From an uncultured Oscillospiraceae bacterium (lineage in GTDB: Bacteria > Bacillota > Clostridia > Oscillospirales > Oscillospiraceae), in the NCBI GenBank assembly GCA_934591635.1, contig CAKTPI010000002.1:124001-188000 (forward strand): DNA of 64,000 bases, written 5' to 3'. The position numbers and the translations under genes were made by a program. Shown here in pieces: positions 24,277 to 32,018 of the stretch (the first letter of the stretch is position 1; every line of letters begins with the position of its first letter). The notes under the pieces are model-generated. The model had not been told where the DNA came from. It made no database searches and saw only the letters and a list, made by a program, of their open reading frames with translations.

Positions 24277-24692
24277 TTCTTCTCCTTTGCACAGTCGCTG
24301 CACACGCCATAAAAGATAGTTCGCACCGGATCAATGGCAAAGCCATGGTGCTCCAAAACATGCTTCTGCAATTCCGGCAGCTCCTCGCAGTGCATGTGGA
24401 TCAGCTTGCCGCATACAGAGCACTTGCAGTGATAGCAGGTGTCTTCCCCCAGGTGTGCTCCCAGGTATTCAAAGCAGGCGGGGGTGCCGGCATCAATGTT
24501 ATATTTGGCAATCACACCCTCATCCACCATCTTTTCCAGCTGACGGTACACGGTGGCCATTCCAATGGGCTTGCCGGTCTGCCGGAAATAGTCGCATACA
24601 TCCGCAGCGGTGATGTGCTTGCCGGGGACGCTTTCCAGATAATTGCGCAGCTCGTCACCCTGTTTTGTTTTATAAGAACCCTTGCTCTGCAT
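24273..24692 (-). CDS. zur: Fur-family regulator, Zur-like
   Basis: 139-residue Fur-family metalloregulator. The winged helix lies at about 20-75 (HITAADVCDYFRQTGKPIGM, ATVYRQLEKMVDEGVI). Metal motifs: HLGEDTCYHCKCSVCG with the CxxC zinc site near 85-98, and HMHCEEL near 100, with a second CSDC at the C-terminus. ATG at 24690-24692 has AGGAGG nine bases upstream. The gene heads the znuACB operon and faces the box at 24710-24724. Zur is inferred from neighbours; PerR or Fur cannot be fully excluded by sequence. Confidence 0.9.
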   Translation of the reverse strand: MQSKGSYKTKQGDELRNYLESVPGKHITAADVCDYFRQTGKPIGMATVYRQLEKMVDEGVIAKYNIDAGTPACFEYLGAHLGEDTCYHCKCSVCGKLIHMHCEELPELQKHVLEHHGFAIDPVRTIFYGVCSDCAKEKK

Positions 24693-24709
24693 GGCCTGCC
24701 TCCTGAATT

Positions 24710-24724
24710 TGATAACAGTTATCA
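24710..24724 (-). promoter_or_regulatory. Fur/Zur box upstream of zur
   Basis: TGATAAC-A-GTTATCA, a perfect 7-1-7 inverted repeat, the standard half-site layout of Fur/Zur/PerR boxes. It sits between the -10 hexamer and the zur ribosome site, over the likely start of transcription, so binding would block the zur-znuACB operon. Confidence 0.9.
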
Positions 24725-24725
24725 T

Positions 24726-24753
24726 ATTATATCTATTTCAATCGAAATGTCAA
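24726..24753 (-). promoter_or_regulatory. Sigma-A promoter of zur-znuACB
   Basis: TTGACA (24753-24748 on the minus strand), 16 bases, then TATAAT (24731-24726). Both hexamers match the consensus. The box at 24710-24724 lies directly downstream. Confidence 0.85.
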
Positions 24754-24793
24754 TATGAAAATGAATATCAATTTTGAATTTACTGGCGCCAAG

Positions 24794-24822
24794 TTGACAT
24801 CGTGGTACAAACAGACTATAAT
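24794..24822 (+). promoter_or_regulatory. Consensus sigma-A promoter of the deaminase gene
   Basis: TTGACA at 24794-24799, 17 bases, TATAAT at 24817-24822: perfect hexamers and ideal spacing on the plus strand. It reads into the cytidine-deaminase-like gene at 24883. Confidence 0.88.
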
Positions 24823-24882
24823 AAAGCAAAATCGGTATTTTAAAAGACATATCTGACGAAAGGAAACAGGAGGAATCAAGCA

Positions 24883-25275
24883 ATAGAACAGATTTGGAAG
24901 GAACTGCACGATGCGGCGCTGAAGGTCATCAACCCCCGTGAGATATCCCGTGTAATGGAGGCGGGAGGTGTTGCGGCTGCAATTGAATCCACCTCTGGCC
25001 ATATCTATGTGGGGGTCTGCGTGGACACGGCCTGCACACTTGGCGTGTGCGCTGAACGGAACGCCATGTTTAATATGATTACCAACGGCGAGAATGCCAT
25101 TCGCCGGGTCATTGCAATTGACCGTGAAGGAAATGCCATTCCGCCTTGCGGCGCCTGCCGAGAGTTTATGACGCAGCTGATGCCGGACCATTACCGTTCT
25201 GTGGAAATTATGATGGACTTTGAACATCATAAAATCGTCACACTGGGGGATTTGACACCGGAATGGTGGCTCTGA
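24883..25275 (+). CDS. Cytidine-deaminase-like protein, start codon ATA
   Basis: CDA-fold zinc deaminase, 130 residues if read from ATA at 24883. The zinc motif is VCAERNA (Cys-Ala-Glu), then PPCGACREF. AGGAGG (24868-24873) sits nine bases before the ATA, ideal for a start there. Between ATA and the first in-frame ATG (24955) are 24 codons, IEQIWKELHDAALKVINPRE and four more, that look like the family's own N-terminal helix, so the ATG would give a truncated protein. Either ATA initiates or a formerly ATG start mutated. No in-frame GTG or TTG lies between. The substrate is unknown (cytidine or a blasticidin-like nucleoside). Confidence 0.75.
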   Translation: MEQIWKELHDAALKVINPREISRVMEAGGVAAAIESTSGHIYVGVCVDTACTLGVCAERNAMFNMITNGENAIRRVIAIDREGNAIPPCGACREFMTQLMPDHYRSVEIMMDFEHHKIVTLGDLTPEWWL

Positions 25276-25331
25276 TTTTGAAAGATATTTGAAGCGCTTG
25301 TAAAAGCAACGGATAGAAGGGAGACTGTACA

Positions 25332-25901
25332 ATGGAGTATAGCCAAAATGATTTTTTGGAAACGGGGGATCCTGCCAACATAGAACTGAGTGTTTCCTGC
25401 CGTGAGTTGACCAGGGAATACTATCTTTGTGATTACCGCAATGAAGAGGAGCGATTGGCAATTCTGAAAAAGCTCCTCGGAAGCATCGGGGAAAATGTCA
25501 GCATTGGAGCTCCGTTCTACTGTGACCATGGAAAAAGCATTTTTATAGGCGACCACGTTGTGATTGGTTTGAACTGTACATTTGTTGACAACGAAGAAAT
25601 TCACATAGGCAGCCGGGTAATGATAGCACCCAATGTTCAGATATACACTGCTTCACACCCAACCCTGCCTCAGGAACGATTGATTGATAATTGGGAGAAA
25701 AACAGTCCAACTTTCTTTCGGACATTTGCAAGGCCGGTCAATATCGAAGACAATGTTTGGATTGGCGGCGGAGCAGTGATTTTACCGGGTGTCACAATCG
25801 GGAAAAATGCGGTCATCGGGGCGGGCAGTGTCGTAACGAAATCAATACCGGAAAATTGCATTGCGGTAGGCAATCCGTGCAAGGTAATAAAAAGCTTCTG
25901 A
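25332..25901 (+). CDS. Sugar O-acetyltransferase (hexapeptide repeat, Maa/LacA/NodL-like)
   Basis: 189-residue left-handed beta-helix acetyltransferase that uses acetyl-CoA. The N-terminal cap (CRELTREYYLCDYR) matches the Maa/LacA domain, followed by hexapeptide repeats (IFIGDHVVIGLNCTF, GSRVMIAPNVQIYTASHP), the catalytic His in that last stretch, and WIGGGAVILPGVTIGKNAVI. The end (GNPCKVIKSF) is normal. Length is standard. It may be cotranscribed with the deaminase 56 bases upstream. The sugar substrate is not determined. Confidence 0.88.
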   Translation: MEYSQNDFLETGDPANIELSVSCRELTREYYLCDYRNEEERLAILKKLLGSIGENVSIGAPFYCDHGKSIFIGDHVVIGLNCTFVDNEEIHIGSRVMIAPNVQIYTASHPTLPQERLIDNWEKNSPTFFRTFARPVNIEDNVWIGGGAVILPGVTIGKNAVIGAGSVVTKSIPENCIAVGNPCKVIKSF

Positions 25902-25994
25902 TCAAAGCACGGTTTGCAGGGAAACGGTTTAGGGTGCGCCGGGTTAAGCACCTGTGTGCGTGCTTTCAGCGTTGGGTATTAATATACGGCGATA

Positions 25995-26029
25995 AAAACG
26001 GCGTGGCCTTTTTGCGGTCACGCCGTTTT
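25995..26029. terminator. Bidirectional terminator between acetyltransferase and kinase
   Basis: An 11-bp stem (25995-26005 with 26019-26029; arm AAAACGGCGTG) flanked by A and T runs, between converging genes. Confidence 0.75.
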
Positions 26030-26042
26030 GAAATAATAGGAT

Positions 26043-26939
26043 TTATTGGGCAGAAGCAGAGAGAATTTCCTGCGCCAAAGTTTTGGCGTGTGTGAGATAC
26101 CAGCCATCTTCATCTTCGCCGGCCTCAAGAAATTCAACGTACTCATTGAGTACGGCCAATTTGATATCGAAAAGATACTGCCCGTACTCCGGTTTGCATT
26201 TCAGGCGCTCATAGACCTGCTGTACAAACAAGTCCTTCTGCACCTCAGTCATGTAAAATGGAAAGGGCACCCGGCCCTCGGTGCTGTGGGCGATGAAGCG
26301 GGCAATGTCCAGGGAATAGGGCATAATGCCGCCAAAGCCCCAGTCGATGACGTAAACGCGTCCATCGTGATTGATCGTGTTGAACTGCAAAAAATCACCG
26401 TTGGAAAGCGTTAGCGGGCAGCTCTTTTGACGCTCCAGAAACAGCCGGTAGGCATCTCCCACCACGGGAGTATCCCGGATGAAGGCATAGCGCTTGGCGA
26501 TTCGCTCCAAATAGGCGGTGAACCGCTGGCCAGGGGCGAAGCCACAATAGGAGTTTTGAATTTCCGTAATGCTCTCCGCAGCGGAGACGGCAAGGGCATC
26601 GGTCATGTCCCGCAGATCCCCGCCGGTGATATACTCCAGTGCAATCCAGCATGCATCGCCCTTGGTGCAGCTGCTGTAATATTGGGGCACAGGAAGGTTG
26701 GTTCCCCTCAAAAAGGTTTCATAATTCCATGCTTCCCGGTCAGATACCTTTTTCAGAATTTTGCGCCCGCCGGTGGTATCGATGTTGTAAACATCGTATT
26801 TGCGTACTTCTTCCGGATCCGTGCCATATCGCTCGCAGACTCGGTGGATGGCAGTTATTTCGGTGCTGCCTAAAATCTTTCTGCAGCGTGCAAGGATTTG
26901 CGTGTCTTCAATTCTCTCTTCAAATGGTCCGATTTCCAT
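26043..26939 (-). CDS. APH-fold phosphotransferase of unknown substrate
   Basis: 298 residues of the aminoglycoside-phosphotransferase/choline-kinase fold. The catalytic segment reads SNGDFLQFNTIN (about 180-190), where the usual HGD of the Brenner motif is NGD, and VIDWGFGG provides the metal-binding Asp. The N-lobe lacks an obvious conserved Lys beyond RKILKKV. It sits alone between two terminators, downstream of the Mrp operon. It could be a small-molecule or spore-coat (CotS-like) kinase; no drug-resistance role can be concluded. Confidence 0.7.
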   Translation of the reverse strand: MEIGPFEERIEDTQILARCRKILGSTEITAIHRVCERYGTDPEEVRKYDVYNIDTTGGRKILKKVSDREAWNYETFLRGTNLPVPQYYSSCTKGDACWIALEYITGGDLRDMTDALAVSAAESITEIQNSYCGFAPGQRFTAYLERIAKRYAFIRDTPVVGDAYRLFLERQKSCPLTLSNGDFLQFNTINHDGRVYVIDWGFGGIMPYSLDIARFIAHSTEGRVPFPFYMTEVQKDLFVQQVYERLKCKPEYGQYLFDIKLAVLNEYVEFLEAGEDEDGWYLTHAKTLAQEILSASAQ

Positions 26940-26961
26940 TGTAAGCTCTTGTTTGTAAAAA

Positions 26962-26990
26962 TGTCCGGGCGGAGGATATTCGCCCGGACA
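26962..26990 (-). terminator. Terminator after the Mrp operon
   Basis: A 10-bp stem (26962-26971 with 26981-26990; arm TGTCCGGGCG) followed by TTTTT on the minus strand. It ends the operon just past the last antiporter subunit. Confidence 0.82.
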
Positions 26991-27003
26991 TACGTGGATT
27001 TGA

Positions 27004-29058
27004 TCAATTATGCAGCACGATCATGTAAATAAACACAATGCAGATAGCGGCGCAGAGCATCAGCAGTGCGAAGGACAGGTTGCCGGTGATGCGCGCTGTG
27101 GTTTTTCGCAGGGTTTCCAGACTGCGGTAGAACAGGTGGGCATACCGGCGGCCACCCTGTTTTTCCTTGCCGTGGCGGATGGCAACCATGTCGACATCCT
27201 TGCCCAGCCGGTAGGGCAGGGAGGCATACACCTTGTCGTCGCTTTGCTCCTTGGAGGGGCGATAGATCGTCTTGGACAGCCCAAGCACCAGGGCATCCGG
27301 CAAATCGCAGAAGACCCGGCTGAGAATACCGCTCAGCCGCACACCAAAGTTCCACAGAGGAGCGGTGAGTTTGTTTTCACCGAACAGGGCGCTGATCCAG
27401 CCGAAGATACCGGGCAGCCACTTGAGCAGCAGCGGACGGTATACCAGCTCTTCCAGATCCAGCCACTGAGGCCAGATGTTCACATATTTGCCGTTCTTCA
27501 TCAGGCAGCGGCGGATGAACAGGAAATAGAGAGCAGCGCCAATAACAACGGAAATCACGGCACCCTTCAGGTTCTCCCAGGAGAGGTAATGAATGGCATG
27601 CTCCAGGACACCGCAGTGGAAGAAATCGGTGCCGATATCCGCAATGTAATCCATGCTCTTTCCGGCGGTCAAGCCCAGGGACGGAAGCAGGGCGGCGGGC
27701 AGCAGCACAGCGATGGCAGTCATGGGGGACATGTAGCGATTCTTCTCAAAGGACTGCTCGCCTTTTTCGATGAAGATGCACACATAGAGCTTCGTCATAT
27801 AGGCCAAGGTCATGCCGCCGGAAATCAGGAAGAGCCACTCTACCCCCTTGAGCATCCAGCCGTATTCTGCCACACCCTCTACAATTGCTTCGTGGAGCAG
27901 GGTTTTGCTGACATAGCCGTTGAGCAGGGGAATGCCGCCGATACCGGCAGCGCCCAGCAGAAAAGCCAGATTCAGCAGCGGCTTGTTCCGGCCGAAGCCA
28001 CGGATTTCGTTGAGATCCAGCTTGTGCAGGTTGAAATAGACCACACCGGCGCATTCGAACAGCACCAGCTTAAACAGGGAGTGGTTGACCATATGCAGCA
28101 GAGCACCCCGGGCAGCCAGAGCATTTTCCTCCCCCAGCAGTCCCATCATGCCAATGCCCACCAGCACAAAGCCAATTTGGCTCATGGAGGAGCAGGCCAG
28201 CGTCCGCTTCAGGTCAATGCTGAACAGTGCCAGCACTGCACCCAGCACCATGGTGACGGTGCCCAGGGTGAGAATCAGGGTACCCCAGGCGGCATCATAT
28301 CGGAAGATGTTGGCGGAAATGGCCAGAATGCCCCAGATGCCAGATTTGGTGAGCACGCCGGACAGCAGCGCAGAGGCGGGAGCCGGCGCTACCGGGTGGG
28401 CCTTCGGCAGCCAGATGTGCAGGGGGAACATACCCGCCTTGGCGCCGAAGCCGAAGAGAATGCAGGCACCGGCGGCATATAGGGTGCCTTTGTCGGGGCA
28501 GTGCTGTGCCCGGGTATAAAGCTCACTCAGGGCAGTGGTGCCCAGCTTGAATTGAATCAGGAACAGCCCCATCAGCGCCACAAGACCGCCGATGACGGCC
28601 ACGGCCAGATAGGTGTTTGCCGCCCGAATGGCCCCCGCCGTCTCTTCCTGGATGACCCAGGTGAAGGAGGTGAAGCTCATGATTTCGAAGAATACAAAAG
28701 CGGTGTACAGATCCGCTGCCAGGAATACACCCAGGGTTGCCCCCAGCGTCAGCAGGTTAAATACATAGTAGCGGGTGACGTTGTGATGATGCCGGAAATA
28801 CTCCGGGGAGAGCAGCAGCGTGCATGCCCACATCAGGCAGATGACAACGGTATACACCCGCCGGAAGCCGTCCAGCGTCAGGTTCAGGCCGGTGAGCAGG
28901 GGCAGAGAGAAGGTCTGCTCCCCGCCAAGGGCAACCCAAATGCCAAGAGCCAGCTCGACAAGGCCGGTGGCAACGGCAATCGGCTGCACCTTTTCTTTGG
29001 CAGCGGCACACACCAGGGCCATCACCATGGGGAAGAAAACAAATATCCAAAGATTCAT
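27004..29058 (-). CDS. Mrp/NuoL-like antiporter subunit, 684 aa
   Basis: The longest antiporter-like subunit, 14-plus membrane helices, matching NuoL/HyfB/MrpA N-terminal domains. The conserved proton-pathway residues are kept: Glu in AFVFFEIMSFTSFTW (about 121) and Lys in GFGAKAGMFPLHIWLPKAHP (about 205), followed by PAPASALLSGVLTKSGIWG. A C-terminal extension of about 180 residues after residue 500 (NIWPQWLDLEELVYRPLL onward) has a final membrane helix. It lacks the MrpA C-terminal MbhD/MbhE parts, which here are separate genes. Last gene of the operon. Confidence 0.85.
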   Translation of the reverse strand: MNLWIFVFFPMVMALVCAAAKEKVQPIAVATGLVELALGIWVALGGEQTFSLPLLTGLNLTLDGFRRVYTVVICLMWACTLLLSPEYFRHHHNVTRYYVFNLLTLGATLGVFLAADLYTAFVFFEIMSFTSFTWVIQEETAGAIRAANTYLAVAVIGGLVALMGLFLIQFKLGTTALSELYTRAQHCPDKGTLYAAGACILFGFGAKAGMFPLHIWLPKAHPVAPAPASALLSGVLTKSGIWGILAISANIFRYDAAWGTLILTLGTVTMVLGAVLALFSIDLKRTLACSSMSQIGFVLVGIGMMGLLGEENALAARGALLHMVNHSLFKLVLFECAGVVYFNLHKLDLNEIRGFGRNKPLLNLAFLLGAAGIGGIPLLNGYVSKTLLHEAIVEGVAEYGWMLKGVEWLFLISGGMTLAYMTKLYVCIFIEKGEQSFEKNRYMSPMTAIAVLLPAALLPSLGLTAGKSMDYIADIGTDFFHCGVLEHAIHYLSWENLKGAVISVVIGAALYFLFIRRCLMKNGKYVNIWPQWLDLEELVYRPLLLKWLPGIFGWISALFGENKLTAPLWNFGVRLSGILSRVFCDLPDALVLGLSKTIYRPSKEQSDDKVYASLPYRLGKDVDMVAIRHGKEKQGGRRYAHLFYRSLETLRKTTARITGNLSFALLMLCAAICIVFIYMIVLHN

Positions 29059-29072
29059 ATGGTACTTCCTCC

Positions 29073-30536
29073 TTACCGCAGCCCCTGGGCAATGGCCGAC
29101 GCGGCACCCACAATGGGCTGCGCAAAGATACCGGTGAGCAGAATGCCAATGGCCAGAATCACCATGGGCACAGTCATTCTCCAGTTCACCTCATGCTCGC
29201 CGCTTAGCTTTTCATCCTCTGAACCGGCGGCGGGGAAGAAGGCTCTGCATACCACGGTAAACATATAAATCGCAGTCAGCAGTGCGCCAAACAGCAGCAC
29301 GCCGGCACCCACGTAGGCAACCGGATTCATAGAATCCGCCGCCGCAGTCAGCAGGTGCCACTTGCTGACAAAGCCGCTGAGAGGCGGGATGCCGGTCAGT
29401 GCCAGGGCAGATACGGTAAAGCAGCCAAAGGTGATGGGCATTTTTAGGCCCAGACCGTTCAGTTGGGTCAGATACTCCCGTCCGGTTCCATGGAGCACTG
29501 CTCCGGCGCAGAAAAAGGCGAGAATCTTGATTTCGGCATGGAAGGCCATGTGCAGCAGCCCGGCGGTGAGTCCGGCCTCCGTCATCATGGTCACACCGAA
29601 GAGAATGTAAGAGAGGTTTGCCACGGTGGAATAGGCCAGACGGCGTTTCCAGTGCTGTTCCTTCACGGCCTTGGTGGCACCAAAGAAAATGGTGAAGATG
29701 GCAAAGCACATCACCACTGTCTGTGCCCAGGTGCCTTTCAGTACTTCCGTGCCGTAGGCAAACCAGGTCAGCCGGATCACAGCAAATACGCCGGACTTTA
29801 CAACTGCCACAGCGTGCAGCAGCGCCGTCACCGGTGTGGGTGCAACGGATGCCTTGGGCAGCCACACATGAGTGGGGAATACGGCGGCCTTCACGCCAAA
29901 GCCCAAAAAGCCCACCACATAAAAGGCCAGCACCAGATTATCCGCTGTGCCCCGCAGGAAGCCGCCGTAAGCAAAATTGCCGCCGTGTCCCTTGCCAATC
30001 AGATACATGATGGACACAAAGGCGAAGGCTGCACCGCCCAGGGAGAAAGAGAGGTAAGTCTTGGCAGCCCGCACCGCCCGCCGGGTCATGGGCTGCATTA
30101 CAAGGGCCACGGTGGAGAGCGTCAGCAGCTCGTAGAAGCTGTACATGGTAAACAGGTTCGCTGCCATGGCAACACCCAGAGTAATGCCGTAGGTGATGGT
30201 AAAGAAGGCAAAGAAAGTGGTTTGCCGCTCTTCGTGCTTCATGTATTCAGAGGCATACAGCACCGTCAGAGGCCACAGAGTTGCGATAATTCCAGCAAAG
30301 AAACGGCCCAGCCGGTCAAAGCGCAGGGTAAGGGTCAGAGCACGGGTCAGCCGCACAATGGTGTAGGATTCGGTTTTACAGGTCAAAATCAGGGCCCAGG
30401 TGAGGATGGAGGTGGCAATGCTCACAGCAAACACCCATCCGTACATCCGCTTCTGGCTCTGTTTCCCAATCAGTGGCAGTGCAATGCCGCCCAAAATAGG
30501 CAGCAGAATTGCCGCAAATAAAAATCGTTCATCCAT
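29073..30536 (-). CDS. Mrp/NuoM-N-like antiporter subunit, 487 aa
   Basis: Membrane-embedded proton-conducting subunit (MrpD/NuoN-type). Helix TM5 Glu is in MYSFYELLTLSTVALV (about 131) and the TM7 Lys in GFGVKAAVFPTHVWLPKA (about 217), followed by APTPVTALLHAVAVVKSG. About 14 helices. It starts nine bases after the 490-aa paralogue and ends 14 bases before the 684-aa gene. One of three roughly 490-residue copies in tandem, each clearly diverged from the others. Confidence 0.86.
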   Translation of the reverse strand: MDERFLFAAILLPILGGIALPLIGKQSQKRMYGWVFAVSIATSILTWALILTCKTESYTIVRLTRALTLTLRFDRLGRFFAGIIATLWPLTVLYASEYMKHEERQTTFFAFFTITYGITLGVAMAANLFTMYSFYELLTLSTVALVMQPMTRRAVRAAKTYLSFSLGGAAFAFVSIMYLIGKGHGGNFAYGGFLRGTADNLVLAFYVVGFLGFGVKAAVFPTHVWLPKASVAPTPVTALLHAVAVVKSGVFAVIRLTWFAYGTEVLKGTWAQTVVMCFAIFTIFFGATKAVKEQHWKRRLAYSTVANLSYILFGVTMMTEAGLTAGLLHMAFHAEIKILAFFCAGAVLHGTGREYLTQLNGLGLKMPITFGCFTVSALALTGIPPLSGFVSKWHLLTAAADSMNPVAYVGAGVLLFGALLTAIYMFTVVCRAFFPAAGSEDEKLSGEHEVNWRMTVPMVILAIGILLTGIFAQPIVGAASAIAQGLR

Positions 30537-30545
30537 GTCTGCACC

Positions 30546-32018
30546 TCAGAACAGGGAAGCGGCCAGGCGCTCCATGGTTCCCATCATGCTGCCGGCACAC
30601 AGGCCCAGCAGCAGTGTCAGTGCGGCAAGGATCCAGATGGGACCAACCATGCCCCAGCCGCCCTCGTCATTGCGGGCCGGAATTGCGGCATCCTTGCCAG
30701 GGAAGAAGCCCTTTACGGTCACAGGCAGCAGATAACCGGCGGTGAGCAGCGCGGAAATCAGCAGAATCACCGGCACCAGCCAGCTGTAAACCGCCATGCC
30801 GGAGTCCAGGGCGCCCAGCGCCAGATACCATTTGCTTACAAATCCGGAAGCAGGGGGAATGCCGATCAGGGCGAGGGAGGCAAAAGTAAAGCCCCACAGG
30901 GTCTTCGGCATGGCTTTGCCGATGCCGGTGAATTCGTCCACATTGGTTTTGCCGGTGTTATGGATGAAGGAGCCAGCTACCAGGAACAGGCAGACCTTGA
31001 TGGTAGCGTGGAACAGCACATGCAGCAGCCCGCCCAGTGCCCCTTCCGGGGTCAGGAGAAACAGGCCGGTGAGTGCATAGGAAATCTGACTGACGGAGGA
31101 GTAGGCCAGCCGCTTTTTGAATACCTTTTCCCGATAGGCCATCATGGAACCCATGAACACAGTGAGCAGAGCCAGCCCCAGCCAGGCCTGCTGCACCCAA
31201 GTGCCGATCAGGAAATCAGCACCAACAGTGAAATAAATCACCCGGATGATGGCCAGCACACCGGCCTTGGCAATGATGCCGGAGAGTACGGCGGAGGCAG
31301 GAGCCGGGGCAACGGGGTGAGCCGTGGGCAGCCAGCCGTGGAGGGGATACATACCGGCCTTGGCACCGAAGCCTACCACACCCAGGAACACGGCGATGCG
31401 TACCAGCGTTTCGTGCCCGGCTACCTTCTCCGGATTCAGGGTACCGCCGGAGACAAAGTTCAGGCTGTCGCAGTAGCGGTTCAGGAAGAAGATGCAGCCC
31501 AGCGCAAGGAAGGCGCCGGCGACGGAATAGAACAGATACTTGAGGGCCCCCCGCACGGCTTCTTCCGTGCGGTCGTGAAGCACCAGAGGCATGCTCAGCA
31601 GGGTAATCATCTCAAAGAACAGGTACATGGTGATCAAATTCCGAGAGAAGTCCATTCCCATCAGCGCGGCGAGGGACAGCAGAAAATAGGAGAAAAACTT
31701 GTCGTCATTTTCTTCGTGATTTAGGTACTGGAAGGCGTAAATGCCCACCAGGAGGAACCCAAACGCGGCAATGGCCATAAAGAGCTTGGCAACCGCGTCC
31801 ACACCCAGTGTTACCTTCAGGCTGTCCGTCATGGCGAACAGCACACTCTCCCGTTCCGGGGAGAACAGGGTAATGGCAGCCAGCATGGCCTCCAGCCCCA
31901 AAACAATGACAGTGACCAGGTGCTTGTTCTGCTTGCCCTTCACCAGGGGCAGCAGGAGTCCCGCCAGGGCGGGAAGTAAAATCATCAGGAGCATCATTGG
32001 GTTAACCCACCTTTCCAA
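30546..32018 (-). CDS. Mrp/NuoM-N-like antiporter subunit, 490 aa
   Basis: Second MrpD/NuoN-type subunit, 490 residues. TM5 Glu is in MYLFFEMITLLSMPLV (about 132) and TM7 Lys in GFGAKAGMYPLHGWLPTAHP (about 220), with PAPASAVLSGIIAKAGV next. This core is closer to the 684-residue protein than to its two other neighbours. It overlaps the 499-residue gene by 17 bases. Each such subunit is thought to carry one ion path. Confidence 0.86.
   Translation of the reverse strand: MERWVNPMMLLMILLPALAGLLLPLVKGKQNKHLVTVIVLGLEAMLAAITLFSPERESVLFAMTDSLKVTLGVDAVAKLFMAIAAFGFLLVGIYAFQYLNHEENDDKFFSYFLLSLAALMGMDFSRNLITMYLFFEMITLLSMPLVLHDRTEEAVRGALKYLFYSVAGAFLALGCIFFLNRYCDSLNFVSGGTLNPEKVAGHETLVRIAVFLGVVGFGAKAGMYPLHGWLPTAHPVAPAPASAVLSGIIAKAGVLAIIRVIYFTVGADFLIGTWVQQAWLGLALLTVFMGSMMAYREKVFKKRLAYSSVSQISYALTGLFLLTPEGALGGLLHVLFHATIKVCLFLVAGSFIHNTGKTNVDEFTGIGKAMPKTLWGFTFASLALIGIPPASGFVSKWYLALGALDSGMAVYSWLVPVILLISALLTAGYLLPVTVKGFFPGKDAAIPARNDEGGWGMVGPIWILAALTLLLGLCAGSMMGTMERLAASLF

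Noticed and set aside
24743..24778. Second Fur-like box (AAAATGAATATCAATTTT)
   Set aside because: Only partly palindromic, far weaker than the perfect 7-1-7 box at 24710-24724.
27010..28482. 490-codon plus-strand frame
   Set aside because: Antisense to the 684-residue antiporter subunit; Gln/His-rich low-complexity translation.
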